From assembly GCA_017306415.1 (NCBI GenBank), contig JAFKIL010000002.1, positions 62,001 through 126,000 on the forward strand: DNA of 64,000 bases. The letters run 5' to 3'. The notes under the pieces are model-generated. The model saw only the letters and a list, made by a program, of their open reading frames with translations. It made no database searches and was not told the origin of the DNA. The stretch is from Microbacterium sp. GTDB taxonomy: Bacteria > Actinomycetota > Actinomycetes > Actinomycetales > Microbacteriaceae. Shown piece after piece: positions 44,146-54,215 of the stretch; the stretch's first letter is position 1; every line of letters starts with the position of its first letter. The position numbers and the translations under genes were made by a program.

Positions 44146-44754
44146 TTATTCGGCCGGCACCGCGACGACGACCTTCGCAGGGCGCAGCTCGACGGATCCG
44201 AGCCGGTAGCCCGTCTCCACGACCTCGAGGATCGTCGGCTCGGCGACACCGGGCGTCGGCTGCTGGAAGATCGCCTCGTGCTGCTGCGGGTCGAAGACCT
44301 CGCCCGCGGCACCGTAGGTCGTCACGCCCATCCGCTCCACGACGGCGCGGATCTTCTCCGCGATCGCGAAGAACGGGGTGCCCTCGACGAGGTCGCCGTG
44401 CTTCTCGGCGCGGTCGAGGTCGTCGAGCACCGGGAGCAGGCCCTTGGCCGCGGCGCCCTGGGCGCGCTCGGCCTCGACCTCGCGCTGCTCCTCGGTCCGT
44501 CGCCGGTAGTTGGCGTACTCCGCCTGGAGGCGCTTGAGGTCGTTGAGCAGCGCCGACTCGAGGTCGGCCAGCACGGCGTCCTCGGCCGCGGCGTCCGAGT
44601 TCTGCGGCGCGCCGAGGATGTCGTCCACCGTCAGCTCGCCGTCGTCCCCCTGCGGGTCGGGGCCGGAGGCGTGCGCCTCCGACCCCTCTCCGCCGAGGAC
44701 CTCGTCGCCGCGCTCCTCTTCGGGGCCGGGCTGTTCGAAGTCCTTGTCCGACAT
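44146..44754 (-). CDS. grpE: Nucleotide exchange factor GrpE
   Basis: 202 aa. An acidic, disordered N-terminus (1-65) is followed by the long dimerising coiled coil LLNDLKRLQAEYANYRRRTE, and then the beta-wing with YGAAGEVFDPQQHEAIFQQP and VVETGYRLGSVELRPAKVVV, the family signature. It releases ADP from DnaK. It starts 3 bases after the dnaK stop. Confidence 0.95.
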   Translation of the reverse strand: MSDKDFEQPGPEEERGDEVLGGEGSEAHASGPDPQGDDGELTVDDILGAPQNSDAAAEDAVLADLESALLNDLKRLQAEYANYRRRTEEQREVEAERAQGAAAKGLLPVLDDLDRAEKHGDLVEGTPFFAIAEKIRAVVERMGVTTYGAAGEVFDPQQHEAIFQQPTPGVAEPTILEVVETGYRLGSVELRPAKVVVAVPAE

Positions 44755-44757
44755 GTC

Positions 44758-46668
<1,911 letters not shown>

Positions 46669-46678
46669 TCAGTGCAAA

Positions 46679-46699
46679 CCTGAGCCGCGTTGGCTCAAG
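46679..46699. promoter_or_regulatory. HAIR operator 1 of the dnaK operon
   Basis: CCTGAGC, 7 bases, GCTCAAG, 50 bp upstream of the dnaK start. It matches the HspR consensus CTTGAGT-N7-ACTCAAG with changes only at outer and inner positions of one arm. Confidence 0.82.
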
Positions 46700-46732
46700 C
46701 GTACGCGCGGGCGGCGTCCCGTGTCAAATGAA

Positions 46733-46753
46733 CTTGATATGAACCGGCTCAAC
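46733..46753. promoter_or_regulatory. HAIR-like operator 2 of the dnaK operon
   Basis: CTTGATA, 7 bases, GCTCAAC, 54 bp upstream of HAIR 1 with the same spacing. Weaker match; tandem HAIR sites before dnaK are known in other actinobacteria. Confidence 0.6.
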
Positions 46754-46819
46754 TTTCGACCCTCTCCATCCGGCGAACCTGGCTCATTCATCGGTCGCAC
46801 ATGGCCGGTACGGCCGGGG

Positions 46820-47938
46820 TCAGGTCCGCACCGACGCCGTCACCGTGAACGTCGGGTTCCGGGCGATCTCGCGCGTCGGACCGACCAGGCGCTCCAGCGC
46901 CGGACGGTAGCGCAGGTGCGAATTCCACACGGCTCGCAGCTCACCGCCAGGGGCGAGCACACGGCCGGCGTCGGCGAAGAGCTTGAGCGCGATGCCCGGG
47001 TGCACGGTCGCGCCGATGTGGAAAGGCGGATTCAGCACGATGAGGTCGGCCGAGGCATCCGGCTCGTCGCCGAGCGCATCGTCGCGCACCACTTCCACCA
47101 GTTCGGCCGCACCGTTCGCCGCAGCGGTCGCCCGAGCGGATGCCACGGCCGCCGCCGACTGGTCGGTGGCGAGCACCGTGATGCCGCGGCGCCGCGCCAG
47201 CTCGACGGCGAGCACCCCGGTCCCGCAGCCGAGGTCGATCGCGCGCTCCGCGCCGGGCCGCGCGTCGTCGAGGTGCGCGACGAGGAAGCGCGTGCCGATG
47301 TCGACCGCGGGGCCGGCGAAGGCCGCGGCGTGCGCCACGATCGTGAGTCCGGTCTCGGCGTCGATCCGCGTGCGCGGCCAGGCCGACGCACGCGGTCGCG
47401 CGGGGTCCGCGGCGATCAGCACCCGCGCCTTCTGCCGCGCGTGGGTGACGTCGACGCGACCGAAGTGGCGACGCAGCACGTCGTTCATCGCCGTGGTCAT
47501 GTGCTTGACCATGCCGCCCGCGAAGACCCGCACGTCAGGGCGAGCCCACCGCGCGATCGCCTCGGCGATCTCGTCCAACGCGTCGAGCGAACGCGGCAGC
47601 CGCAGCAGAACGACCTGCGCGCCGGAGAGCAGCGACTCGTCGAGACCGAGCGAGACGTGCGCGTCGGACAGGCCGAACCGCTCGGCGTTCGCGGCGAGCG
47701 CCCGCTCCCCGGACAGCGGATCCTGGTGGGTACGGATGCCGCGGACGCCGTGCCGCGCGGCGGCGCCCAGGGTCAGCGCCCCGTACCCGTCGCCGATCAC
47801 GGCGAGCCCTCCGGGGGCCGCCGCGCCGAGCGCGTCGGCGGCCTCGTCCAGGAGGAGCCGATCGGCGGCGTCCGCTGCGTACAGGTTCTCGGCCTCGACG
47901 TCGGGCCACCGCGACAGCGCCGCGAAGTCGAAGTCCAT
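46820..47938 (-). CDS. Class I SAM-dependent methyltransferase, RsmC/RlmG-like
   Basis: 372 aa with two tandem methyltransferase-like halves. The N-terminal half lacks a clear SAM motif. The C-terminal half has RAIDLGCGTGVLAVELARRR (motif I, about residue 230) and LIVLNPPFHIGATVHPGIAL, the NPPF motif of N2-guanine methyltransferases. This duplicated architecture is that of RsmC (16S m2G1207) and RlmG (23S m2G1835). TAGCGT ends 7 bases upstream of ATG 47938, so the mRNA is probably leaderless. Divergent from a GNAT gene. Confidence 0.85.
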   Translation of the reverse strand: MDFDFAALSRWPDVEAENLYAADAADRLLLDEAADALGAAAPGGLAVIGDGYGALTLGAAARHGVRGIRTHQDPLSGERALAANAERFGLSDAHVSLGLDESLLSGAQVVLLRLPRSLDALDEIAEAIARWARPDVRVFAGGMVKHMTTAMNDVLRRHFGRVDVTHARQKARVLIAADPARPRASAWPRTRIDAETGLTIVAHAAAFAGPAVDIGTRFLVAHLDDARPGAERAIDLGCGTGVLAVELARRRGITVLATDQSAAAVASARATAAANGAAELVEVVRDDALGDEPDASADLIVLNPPFHIGATVHPGIALKLFADAGRVLAPGGELRAVWNSHLRYRPALERLVGPTREIARNPTFTVTASVRT

Positions 47939-47991
47939 GCTCCCCACGCTAGGCGCTGCGTCCTGGTCGCGCTGTGCTCCAGGATGGGAGG

Positions 47992-48558
47992 GTGAGCCTG
48001 CCGTGGGAGTTCCATCCGGTCGACGGCGGACGTACGCGCCTCGACCTGCTGCGCGAGGACGACCTGGACGCCCTGCACGCCATCCAGTCCGACCCGGAGG
48101 TGTGCCGCTATCTGCTGTACGAGCCGCGGACCCGCGACGAGGTGGAGCGTCGCATCGCAGAGGACTCCACGGCGGTGCGCCTGGAGAAGAACGACGACTA
48201 CGTGCAGCCCGCGATCCGCGACCTCGACGGCACGCTCCTCGGCACGATGTACTTCCACCTCACGAGCGTCGACGACCTCACCGCCGAGATCGGCTGGCTC
48301 CTCGGGACGCCGCACCAGGGGAGGGGCCACGCGCGCGAGGCCGCCGAGCTCGTGCTCGAGCAGGCGTTCGACGAGGTCGGGCTGCACCGCGTGTACGCCG
48401 AGCTCGATCCGCGCAACGCGGCATCCGTCGCCCTGTGCCTGCGGCTCGGGATGCGGCACGAGGCGCACTTCGTGGAGCACATGCGGTTCAAGGGCGAGTG
48501 GGCCGACACCGGTGTGTACGCGATCCTCGACCACGAGTGGCGGGCGCGCCGCGCCTGA
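47992..48558 (+). CDS. GNAT family N-acetyltransferase
   Basis: 188 aa from GTG 47992 behind GGGAGG. RTRLDLLREDDLDALHAIQS begins the fold; IGWLLGTPHQGRGHAREAAE contains the acetyl-CoA loop (QGRGHA); HRVYAELDPRNAASVALCLR and LGMRHEAHFVEHMRFKGEWA are typical of RimJ/RimL-like acetyltransferases that modify protein N-termini or small amines. Target unknown. Confidence 0.87.
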   Translation: MSLPWEFHPVDGGRTRLDLLREDDLDALHAIQSDPEVCRYLLYEPRTRDEVERRIAEDSTAVRLEKNDDYVQPAIRDLDGTLLGTMYFHLTSVDDLTAEIGWLLGTPHQGRGHAREAAELVLEQAFDEVGLHRVYAELDPRNAASVALCLRLGMRHEAHFVEHMRFKGEWADTGVYAILDHEWRARRA

Positions 48559-48679
48559 CGCCTGATCCGCGCACGCCGGAGTGCCGATAGCCTGACCGTG
48601 CGTCGCAACGCGGCGACGCGGCATCCGCCCCTCGGCACCCCCGAGCCGGTGCACCGCTCGTTCACCGAAGGACCCTAGC

Positions 48680-50128
48680 GTGACGAACATGCAGCCCGAA
48701 CAGCCCGCATCGCACGTCCCGGCATCCGCGGAGGCGCCTCCCGCCGCGGCCAACACCGGCGCCCTCGGTGCGATCGGAGAGGTGTTCGCCGAGGCGGGGT
48801 CCGAGCGGCCCATCCCGCGCAGGCAGGTCGTGTCATGGGCGTTCTGGGACTGGGCGACGCAGCCGTTCAACTCCGTGCTGCTGACGTTCGTTTTCGCGAC
48901 GCTGTACCTCGTCTCCGACCACATGCTCCCGGCGAATATCGCGAAGCTCGCGGACACGGACCCCGTGAAGGAGCGGGCGCTCGCCGACCTGTCCAGCGGC
49001 TACGGCCTCGCGACGACGGTCGCGGGGCTGCTCATCCTGCTGCTCGCGCCGGTGCTCGGCCAGTCCTCCGACCGCAACGGACGCAAGAAGCGGTGGCTGT
49101 TCGTCTTCACGATGCTGCTGGTGCTGCTCCAGTTCGCGCTGTTCTTCGTGCGCGCCGATCCCGCGTACTTCTGGTACGGCGCCATCGTGCTCTCGGTGGG
49201 CGCCGTGGTGTCCGAGATCGCCGGCGTCAACTACAACGCGATGCTCGTCCAGGTGTCCACGCCGAAGACCATCGGCAAGGTCAGCGGCCTCGGCTGGGGT
49301 CTCGGCTACATCGGCGGCATCGTCATGCTCACGATCGTCGTCATCCTGACGCAGCTGAACTGGTTCGGCATGGACACGTCGGACGGGCTCGCCTACCGGC
49401 TCATCGCCGTGATGTGCGCGGTGTGGACGATCGTCTTCTCGATCCCCCTCTTCCTCAACGTCCCGGAGGCGCCGCCGGCGGGCACCGGGGTGCGGGTGAA
49501 CTTCTTCGTCGCCTACGGGGTGCTCGTCAAGGACATCGTGGCGCTCTTCAAGACGCACCGACCCACGTTCTGGTTCCTCCTCGCGAGCGCCGTCTACCGC
49601 GACGGCCTCGCGGGCGTGTTCGCGTTCGGCGGCATCCTCGCCGCCGTGGCCTTCCACTTCTCCGCGAACGAGGTGCTCATCTTCGCGATCGCCGCGAACG
49701 TGGTGGCCGGCGTCTCGACGATCCTCGCCGGGCGGGCGGACGACCGGTTCGGGGCTCGGGCGGTCATCATCTTCGCGCTCAGCGGTCTCGTGGCGATGGC
49801 GCTCCTCGTGTTCCTGCTGCACGACACCGGGAAGATCGTGTTCTGGATCGGCGGCCTCGTGCTGTCCGCGTTCGTGGGGCCGGCGCAGGCGGCGAGCCGG
49901 TCCCTCCTCGCGCGCGTGACGCCCGAGGGGATGCAGGGCGAGATCTTCGGCCTCTACGCCACGACGGGGCGCGTGGCGAGCTTCATCTCGCCCGCGATGT
50001 GGACGCTGTTCATCACGATCTTCGGCGCGACGGTGTGGGGAGTCCTCGGCATCGGCATCGTGCTCGCCGCGGGCCTGATCCTCCTGCTGTTCGTCCGATT
50101 CCCCGCGTCGGTGCGCGCGAACGACTGA
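48680..50128 (+). CDS. UMF1-family MFS transporter
   Basis: 482 aa from GTG 48680; GAAGGACC lies 6-8 bases upstream. After an Ala/Pro-rich tail of about 50 residues, VSWAFWDWATQPFNSVLLTF (residues about 53-72) is the ATG22/UMF1 signature at the first membrane helix. LLAPVLGQSSDRNGRKKRWL is the loop 2-3 motif, and about 12 helices are present. The family includes a mycobacterial transporter and fungal vacuolar amino acid exporters; substrate here unknown. Confidence 0.88.
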   Translation: MTNMQPEQPASHVPASAEAPPAAANTGALGAIGEVFAEAGSERPIPRRQVVSWAFWDWATQPFNSVLLTFVFATLYLVSDHMLPANIAKLADTDPVKERALADLSSGYGLATTVAGLLILLLAPVLGQSSDRNGRKKRWLFVFTMLLVLLQFALFFVRADPAYFWYGAIVLSVGAVVSEIAGVNYNAMLVQVSTPKTIGKVSGLGWGLGYIGGIVMLTIVVILTQLNWFGMDTSDGLAYRLIAVMCAVWTIVFSIPLFLNVPEAPPAGTGVRVNFFVAYGVLVKDIVALFKTHRPTFWFLLASAVYRDGLAGVFAFGGILAAVAFHFSANEVLIFAIAANVVAGVSTILAGRADDRFGARAVIIFALSGLVAMALLVFLLHDTGKIVFWIGGLVLSAFVGPAQAASRSLLARVTPEGMQGEIFGLYATTGRVASFISPAMWTLFITIFGATVWGVLGIGIVLAAGLILLLFVRFPASVRAND

Positions 50129-50137
50129 GCGGCTCCG

Positions 50138-50773
50138 CTACCGCGGCCAGGACGCGGCGAGCTTCGTCAGCAGCCGGGCCAGCTCGGACCGTTCCTCGTC
50201 GGTGAAGGCATCGAGCGCGCGCTGCACGGCCTCGCGGCGGTCACCGCGGAATCCGCGCAGGATCGCCGCCCCCTCGTCGGTCAGGACGATGCGCGTCCGG
50301 CGCGCGTCGTCGGGATCCGCCTCGCGACGGACGAGACCCAGATCGACGGACTGCTGCACGAGACGCGACGCGCGGGGCTGATCGACGCCGATGCGGTCGG
50401 CGAGCTCGCTCACCGACAGAGGGCCGGATGCCGCGGCCAGCGCCTCGAGCAGCCGCAGCCGCGCGGGGCCCGCGAACCGTCCGTGCGCGCCCGCCATCCA
50501 CGGGGGCGCGCCCTGCGGCCAGCCGCGCCCGTCCATCGCACCGGGACCGAAGCCGCCGCGCCCCCATGGGCCGCCGCGGCCGTGCGGGCGGGAGGACGGG
50601 TCGTGGTCGTGATCGTGGTCGTGCCCGTGGGCTGAGGCATCCGGCCCGTGATGGCGGGCGTCGTGCATGCCGCTCTCGGCCCACGGCGGGCGCGGGCCGC
50701 GACGGCCGCGGAGCGTGGCCAGCGCCGCGGCGATCGCCTCGGCGGGGTCGGCTGGTCGATCGGAAGACGTCAC
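50138..50773 (-). CDS. MarR-family regulator with His-rich N-terminal insert
   Basis: 211 aa from GTG 50773; TAAATT lies 6 bases upstream (leaderless). Residues about 30-85 are low complexity: a His-Asp run (SAHGHDHDHDHDPSSRPHGR), then Gly/Trp/Arg-rich. The MarR winged helix (about 100-205) reads ARLRLLEALAAASGPLSVSE, then LADRIGVDQPRASRLVQQSV, with the wing DPDDARRTRIVLTDEGAAIL. The His-Asp tract could bind Ni, Co or Zn, suggesting metal sensing (inference). Divergent from another MarR-like gene with a His-rich tail; shared repeats lie between them. Confidence 0.85.
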   Translation of the reverse strand: MTSSDRPADPAEAIAAALATLRGRRGPRPPWAESGMHDARHHGPDASAHGHDHDHDHDPSSRPHGRGGPWGRGGFGPGAMDGRGWPQGAPPWMAGAHGRFAGPARLRLLEALAAASGPLSVSELADRIGVDQPRASRLVQQSVDLGLVRREADPDDARRTRIVLTDEGAAILRGFRGDRREAVQRALDAFTDEERSELARLLTKLAASWPR

Positions 50774-50783
50774 GGAACGAATT

Positions 50784-50799
50784 TACATGCGACTTGACA
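50784..50799. promoter_or_regulatory. MarR-type operator repeat 1 (TACATGCGACTTGACA)
   Basis: First of three 16-base copies of TACATG-N4/5-TGACA in the divergent gap. It overlaps the -10 (TAAATT) of the leftward marR gene at 50780-50785. Confidence 0.6.
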
Positions 50800-50814
50800 T
50801 GTATTCCTAATGCA

Positions 50815-50844
50815 TGTCACACTACATGTACATGCGATATGACA
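50815..50844. promoter_or_regulatory. MarR-type operator repeats 2 (inverted) and 3 (direct)
   Basis: Copy 2, TGTCACACTACATGTA (50815-50830), is the reverse complement of the repeat; copy 3, TACATGCGATATGACA (50829-50844), is direct and overlaps copy 2 by two bases. Together with the copy at 50784 they form a compact multi-site control region about 50 bp before the rightward gene. Confidence 0.6.
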
Positions 50845-50895
50845 ACTATCGCGCAGAGAATGGTCGCCGGGAGCGGCCAGACGAAAGGACTTCCC

Positions 50896-51921
50896 ATGGA
50901 GAACGACGAACAACTCCCCACAGACACACCGCACGACGACGATGGTGCCGAGCGCACCGCCGACGCCGCCGGCACACCGACCGAGCGCCCGCTGGGCTCC
51001 TGGCTGCGCCTGGTCGACGCGCTCATCACCCGCGAGTTCGCGCGCACGCTCGAGAACGAGGGTGTGGGCCGCCGGGACTGGATGGTGCTGAACGCACTCT
51101 CCGGCGCGATCGAGATGCCCGGGCTCGCCGAGCGTCTCGCGCGGCGCGGCAAGCACCTGCGCCGGCTCGAAGAGCGCGGCTGGGTCGCCCCGGCGGGCGA
51201 CGGCACCTGGTCGCTGACCGACGAGGGCCGCGCCGCGCAGGAGCGGCTCAGCACTCTCGTCGCCGGCATCCGCGAGAAGGTCGCGGGCGCCGTCTCACCC
51301 GAAGAGTTCGCCACGATGACCGCCTCGCTCGAGGCGATCGCCCGCGAGCTCGGCGGCGACGAGATCTCGTGGCCCGGCCGCGGGTTCGGCGGTCGCGGCT
51401 TCGGCAAGGGCTTCGGCGGTCGCGGATTCGGTCCGGACTTCCGCGGCCACGAGCCCGGCTTCGGACCCCGCTTCGGCGGCTTCGGTCCCGCTGGTCGCGG
51501 CTTCGGCCCGGGCCGCGGCTTCGGCCCGGGCCGCGGTCCCTGGCAGGACTTCGGTCCGGATGCCGAGGATGTCGACGCCCCGCACCGCCCGCAGCCCATG
51601 GACGGACCCAACCTGCACCGCGGGTTCGGTCCGGGCGGCGACCCCCGCCACCCGCATCCCCACGGCCACGGCAACGGACACGGCTACCGCTACATGCGGG
51701 ACGCCGACCCGGAGCGCGCCGGCCATGGCGGCCACGGCCACGGGCACGACGGCCACGGCTGCGAGCCCCACGGCGAGCACCCGCACCACCGCAGCCACGG
51801 CAAGGCGCGGCGCGCGGCCGAGCACGGCTACGAGCGTGGCTTCGCGGCTGGGTTCGCGGCTGGGTTCGCGGCTGGGTTCGCGGCCGGTCGTCGGCCGGAA
51901 CCGAACGACCCGGCCGTCTGA
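50896..51921 (+). CDS. MarR-like winged-helix protein with long Gly/Phe/Arg- and His-rich tail
   Basis: 341 aa; GAAAGGAC precedes ATG 50896. Residues about 30-155 form a helical winged-helix domain (LGSWLRLVDALITREFARTL, WMVLNALSGAIEMPGLAERL, HLRRLEERGWVAPAGDGTWS). From about 155 the sequence becomes repetitive: GRGFG/GFG units with Arg and Pro (155-225), then a His/Gly-rich block (250-310, with GHGGHGHGHDGHGCEPHGEH), then a four-fold FAAG repeat (about 318-334) and an acidic end. The His block probably binds metal; the FG/RG block resembles disordered scaffolds. The DNA under the FAAG repeats is an exact 12-base tandem repeat. Confidence 0.8.
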   Translation: MENDEQLPTDTPHDDDGAERTADAAGTPTERPLGSWLRLVDALITREFARTLENEGVGRRDWMVLNALSGAIEMPGLAERLARRGKHLRRLEERGWVAPAGDGTWSLTDEGRAAQERLSTLVAGIREKVAGAVSPEEFATMTASLEAIARELGGDEISWPGRGFGGRGFGKGFGGRGFGPDFRGHEPGFGPRFGGFGPAGRGFGPGRGFGPGRGPWQDFGPDAEDVDAPHRPQPMDGPNLHRGFGPGGDPRHPHPHGHGNGHGYRYMRDADPERAGHGGHGHGHDGHGCEPHGEHPHHRSHGKARRAAEHGYERGFAAGFAAGFAAGFAAGRRPEPNDPAV

Positions 51922-51940
51922 TCCGGAAGGGCCGAGTCGA

Positions 51941-51974
51941 GGAGGGGTGCGATCCGCGAGGATCGCACCCCTCC
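51941..51974. terminator. Bidirectional transcription terminator hairpin
   Basis: Perfect 14-base stem GGAGGGGTGCGATC / GATCGCACCCCTCC with a 6-base loop, in the 67-bp gap between the convergent MarR-like and dcd genes. It serves either direction; no T-tract, as usual in high-GC actinobacteria. Confidence 0.8.
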
Positions 51975-51988
51975 GTCACGTGCGCGGC

Positions 51989-52594
51989 TCAGCGACCGAC
52001 GGCACCGGCATCCGACACCCCGACGTCCGTGAGGTGGAAGTTCTGGGACGACCGGGATGCGGTCGGCCCGCGCTGACCCTGGTAGCGGTTGCCGTACGGC
52101 CCGGAGCCGTACGGGTTCTCAGCCGCGGACGACAGCCGGAAGAAGCACAGCTGTCCGATCTTCATCCCCGGCCAGAGCTTGATCGGGAGGGTCGCGACGT
52201 TGGAGAGCTCGAGGGTGACGTGTCCAGAGAAGCCGGGGTCGATGAATCCTGCCGTCGAGTGCGTGAGGAGCCCGAGGCGCCCGAGCGACGACTTGCCCTC
52301 GAGGCGTGCGGCGATGTCGTCGGGCAGCGACACGAGCTCGAACGTCGAGCCGAGGGCGAACTCGCCGGGGTGGAGGATGAACGGCTCGTCCGGCGCGACC
52401 TCGATGAGGTGGGTGAGGTCGGGCTGATCCTGCGCGGGGTCGATGAACGGGTACTTGTGGTTGTCGAAGAGCCGGAAGTAGCGATCGAGCCGTACGTCGA
52501 CGCTCGAGGGCTGGACCATCTCGGGGTTCCAGGGGCTGAGACCGATCCGCTCGGCGGCGATCTCGGCGCGGATGTCGCGGTCGGAGAGCAGCAC
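51989..52594 (-). CDS. dcd: dCTP deaminase (possibly bifunctional dCTP deaminase/dUTPase)
   Basis: 201 aa from GTG 52594; TAGGCT ends 6 bases upstream, so leaderless. [40 protein letters not shown] and [20 protein letters not shown] are the Dcd signatures, the last carrying the catalytic Glu and the nucleotide-binding region. It deaminates dCTP to dUTP for dTMP synthesis. Mycobacterial Dcd also hydrolyses dUTP, so bifunctionality is plausible here. Homotrimer, cytoplasm. Confidence 0.95.
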   Translation of the reverse strand: MLLSDRDIRAEIAAERIGLSPWNPEMVQPSSVDVRLDRYFRLFDNHKYPFIDPAQDQPDLTHLIEVAPDEPFILHPGEFALGSTFELVSLPDDIAARLEGKSSLGRLGLLTHSTAGFIDPGFSGHVTLELSNVATLPIKLWPGMKIGQLCFFRLSSAAENPYGSGPYGNRYQGQRGPTASRSSQNFHLTDVGVSDAGAVGR

Positions 52595-52640
52595 GGCATC
52601 AGCCTAGCGGCGGCGGGGAGAGCCGCTCCCGGGCGCCGCG

Positions 52641-52740
52641 CGTGCAGAACTCCACAAGAGTCGAGCCGGCGCCGAGGACGACCCGCGTCCTTCCGTGGCA
52701 GTCACGGATCGCAGGCCGCGTTCTTGAGGAGTTCTGCACG
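52641..52740. repeat. Long inverted repeat, family C copy 2 (100 bp)
   Basis: Arms CGTGCAGAACTCCACAAGA and TCTTGAGGAGTTCTGCACG (19 bases, one mismatch) around a 62-base middle. Terminal GTGCAGAACTCC / GGAGTTCTGCAC is shared with the element at 23019-23104. It lies upstream of both dcd and tRNA-Gly (divergent), so it is not a simple terminator of either. Confidence 0.75.
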
Positions 52741-52819
52741 GGAGTTCTGGTCGCGACGCGGGGCGGCGGGGCCGCCGCCGGCGTCCTGTTATGCTTTCGG
52801 GGCGCGGATTCCCGCGCAC

Positions 52820-52893
52820 GGGGCTGTAGTTCAATGGCAGAACATCTGCTTCCCAAGCAGATAGCGCGGGTTCGATTCCCGTCAGCCCCTCCA
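52820..52893 (+). tRNA. tRNA-Gly, anticodon CCC
   Basis: Acceptor stem GGGGCTG (52820-52826) pairs with CAGCCCC (52883-52889). The D-arm has TTCAATGGCAGAA; the anticodon stem TCTGC/GCAGA encloses TTCCCAA, giving CCC; the T-arm is CGGGTTCGATTCCCG. Discriminator T and an encoded CCA (52891-52893) complete it. It reads GGG codons. Confidence 0.95.
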
Positions 52894-52913
52894 CGAGCAC
52901 CGACACGCACGGC

Positions 52914-54080
52914 TCAGGCCGGCAGCGTCGCCGCCTCCGCGTCCAGCGCCCGCACGACGCCTGCCACCGCCGCGCGCCCAGCGCGGTTCGCGCCGACCGT
53001 CGACTGCGACGGACCGTAGCCGATGAGGTGGACCCGGGGCTCCGCGGCGACCTGGGTCCCCGTCATGGCGATGCCGCCGCGCTCGTTCCGCAACCGGAGC
53101 GGATCGAGGTGCGCGATCGCCGGACGGAACCCCGTCGCCCACAGGATCGCATCGACCGGAGTGAACGTCCCGTCGGCCTCCCGCACCCCGTGGGGCTCGA
53201 TGGCCGTGAACATCGGCCGTCGCTCCAGCGCACCGCGCGCCTTCGCCGCGAGCGCGTAGGGCGTCCAGGCCAGGCCCGTGTAGCCGACGACGCTTCCCAT
53301 CGGGTTCCCCGCCTCGACATTCGCGGTGACGCGCGCGATGACGTCTCGGCCGGTCGTCTCGGGAACGAAGTCGCCCTCGAGGAAGACCGGCTCGCGGCGG
53401 GTGTACCAGAACGTCCGCGCGACGCGGGAGATCTCCTCCAACTGCTGCACGGCCGAGATCCCGCCGCCGACGACGGCGACGCGCAGCCCCGCGAACTCAT
53501 CGAGCGACACGTAGTCGCGGGTGTGCAGCTGTCGCCCGAGAAAGCTTCCCTGGCCCGGATAGTCCGCGAGGACCGGCTCGTCCCACGTGCCCGTCGCGTT
53601 GATCACGAACCGCGCGACCCAGCTGCCGCCGTCGGTCTCGACGATCAGGTCGCCGTCGGGCGCGGCATCCGCTCGCCGCACGCTCGCGACGTGCACGGGG
53701 CGCAGGATCGGCAGTGCGAACTCCCGCTCGTACGCGGCGAAGTAGCGGGGAACGGCGTCACGGCTGGCCTCCGCCGGATCGATCGGCGGCTTCGGCATGC
53801 CGGGGAGGTCGAAGATGCCGTTCACGGTCGCCAGCGACAGCGACCGCCAGCGGTGCTGCCACGCCCCGCCGGCGGCCGTCGACGCATCCAGCACGACGAA
53901 GGTCCCGTCCGCCGCGGGCTCCGAGAGCGCGCTCGCGAACCCGCGACGCTGCAGGTGGTACGCGGCCGAGAGCCCGGCCTGGCCCGCCCCGATGACCACG
54001 ACGGTGGCACGGCGCGGAGGGAGAGGCACGGCCGATGCAACGCCGAACCCCCGCAGGTTCTTCCGCGCCGCCTCCCACAT
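52914..54080 (-). CDS. FAD-dependent NAD(P)-binding oxidoreductase (flavin monooxygenase-like)
   Basis: 388 aa from ATG 54080, preceded by a G-rich stretch; ATG 54113 is an alternative but lies inside an inverted repeat. VVVIGAGQAGLSAAYHLQRR (near residue 30) binds FAD. GLRVAVVGGGISAVQQLEEI (about 205) binds NAD(P)H. FVINATGTWDEPVLADYPGQ and AILWATGFRPAIAHLDPLRL are the ATG motifs of group B flavoproteins. Likely NADPH-dependent oxygenation or thiol/siderophore chemistry; substrate unknown. Downstream of the crcB pair. Confidence 0.85.
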   Translation of the reverse strand: MWEAARKNLRGFGVASAVPLPPRRATVVVIGAGQAGLSAAYHLQRRGFASALSEPAADGTFVVLDASTAAGGAWQHRWRSLSLATVNGIFDLPGMPKPPIDPAEASRDAVPRYFAAYEREFALPILRPVHVASVRRADAAPDGDLIVETDGGSWVARFVINATGTWDEPVLADYPGQGSFLGRQLHTRDYVSLDEFAGLRVAVVGGGISAVQQLEEISRVARTFWYTRREPVFLEGDFVPETTGRDVIARVTANVEAGNPMGSVVGYTGLAWTPYALAAKARGALERRPMFTAIEPHGVREADGTFTPVDAILWATGFRPAIAHLDPLRLRNERGGIAMTGTQVAAEPRVHLIGYGPSQSTVGANRAGRAAVAGVVRALDAEAATLPA

Positions 54081-54107
54081 CCCCCGCCCCAGCCCCCGCC
54101 ACCTGAC

Positions 54108-54178
54108 GTTCATCGGTCGCAACAGGTCGGTGTGCGCACTCCTCGGCCCCTCACAGCGACCCTCTGCGACCGATGAAC
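54108..54178. repeat. Long inverted repeat, family D (71 bp)
   Basis: Perfect 14-base arms GTTCATCGGTCGCA (54108-54121) and TGCGACCGATGAAC (54165-54178) around a 43-base middle. It lies between the end of the crcB operon and the flavoprotein gene, in tandem orientation, where a terminator or processing element would fit. Confidence 0.7.
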
Positions 54179-54215
54179 GGAGGCGGGACGGAAGGAGGAA
54201 GGGAGGCGGGCGGGG

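Noticed and set aside
51838-51890. CRISPR-like short repeats
   Set aside because: Contiguous 12-base coding tandem repeats without spacers; no cas genes in the window.
51560-52864. Overlapping plus-strand frame extending past the MarR-like gene over dcd
   Set aside because: It overlaps two well-supported genes in other frames and has compositional bias only.
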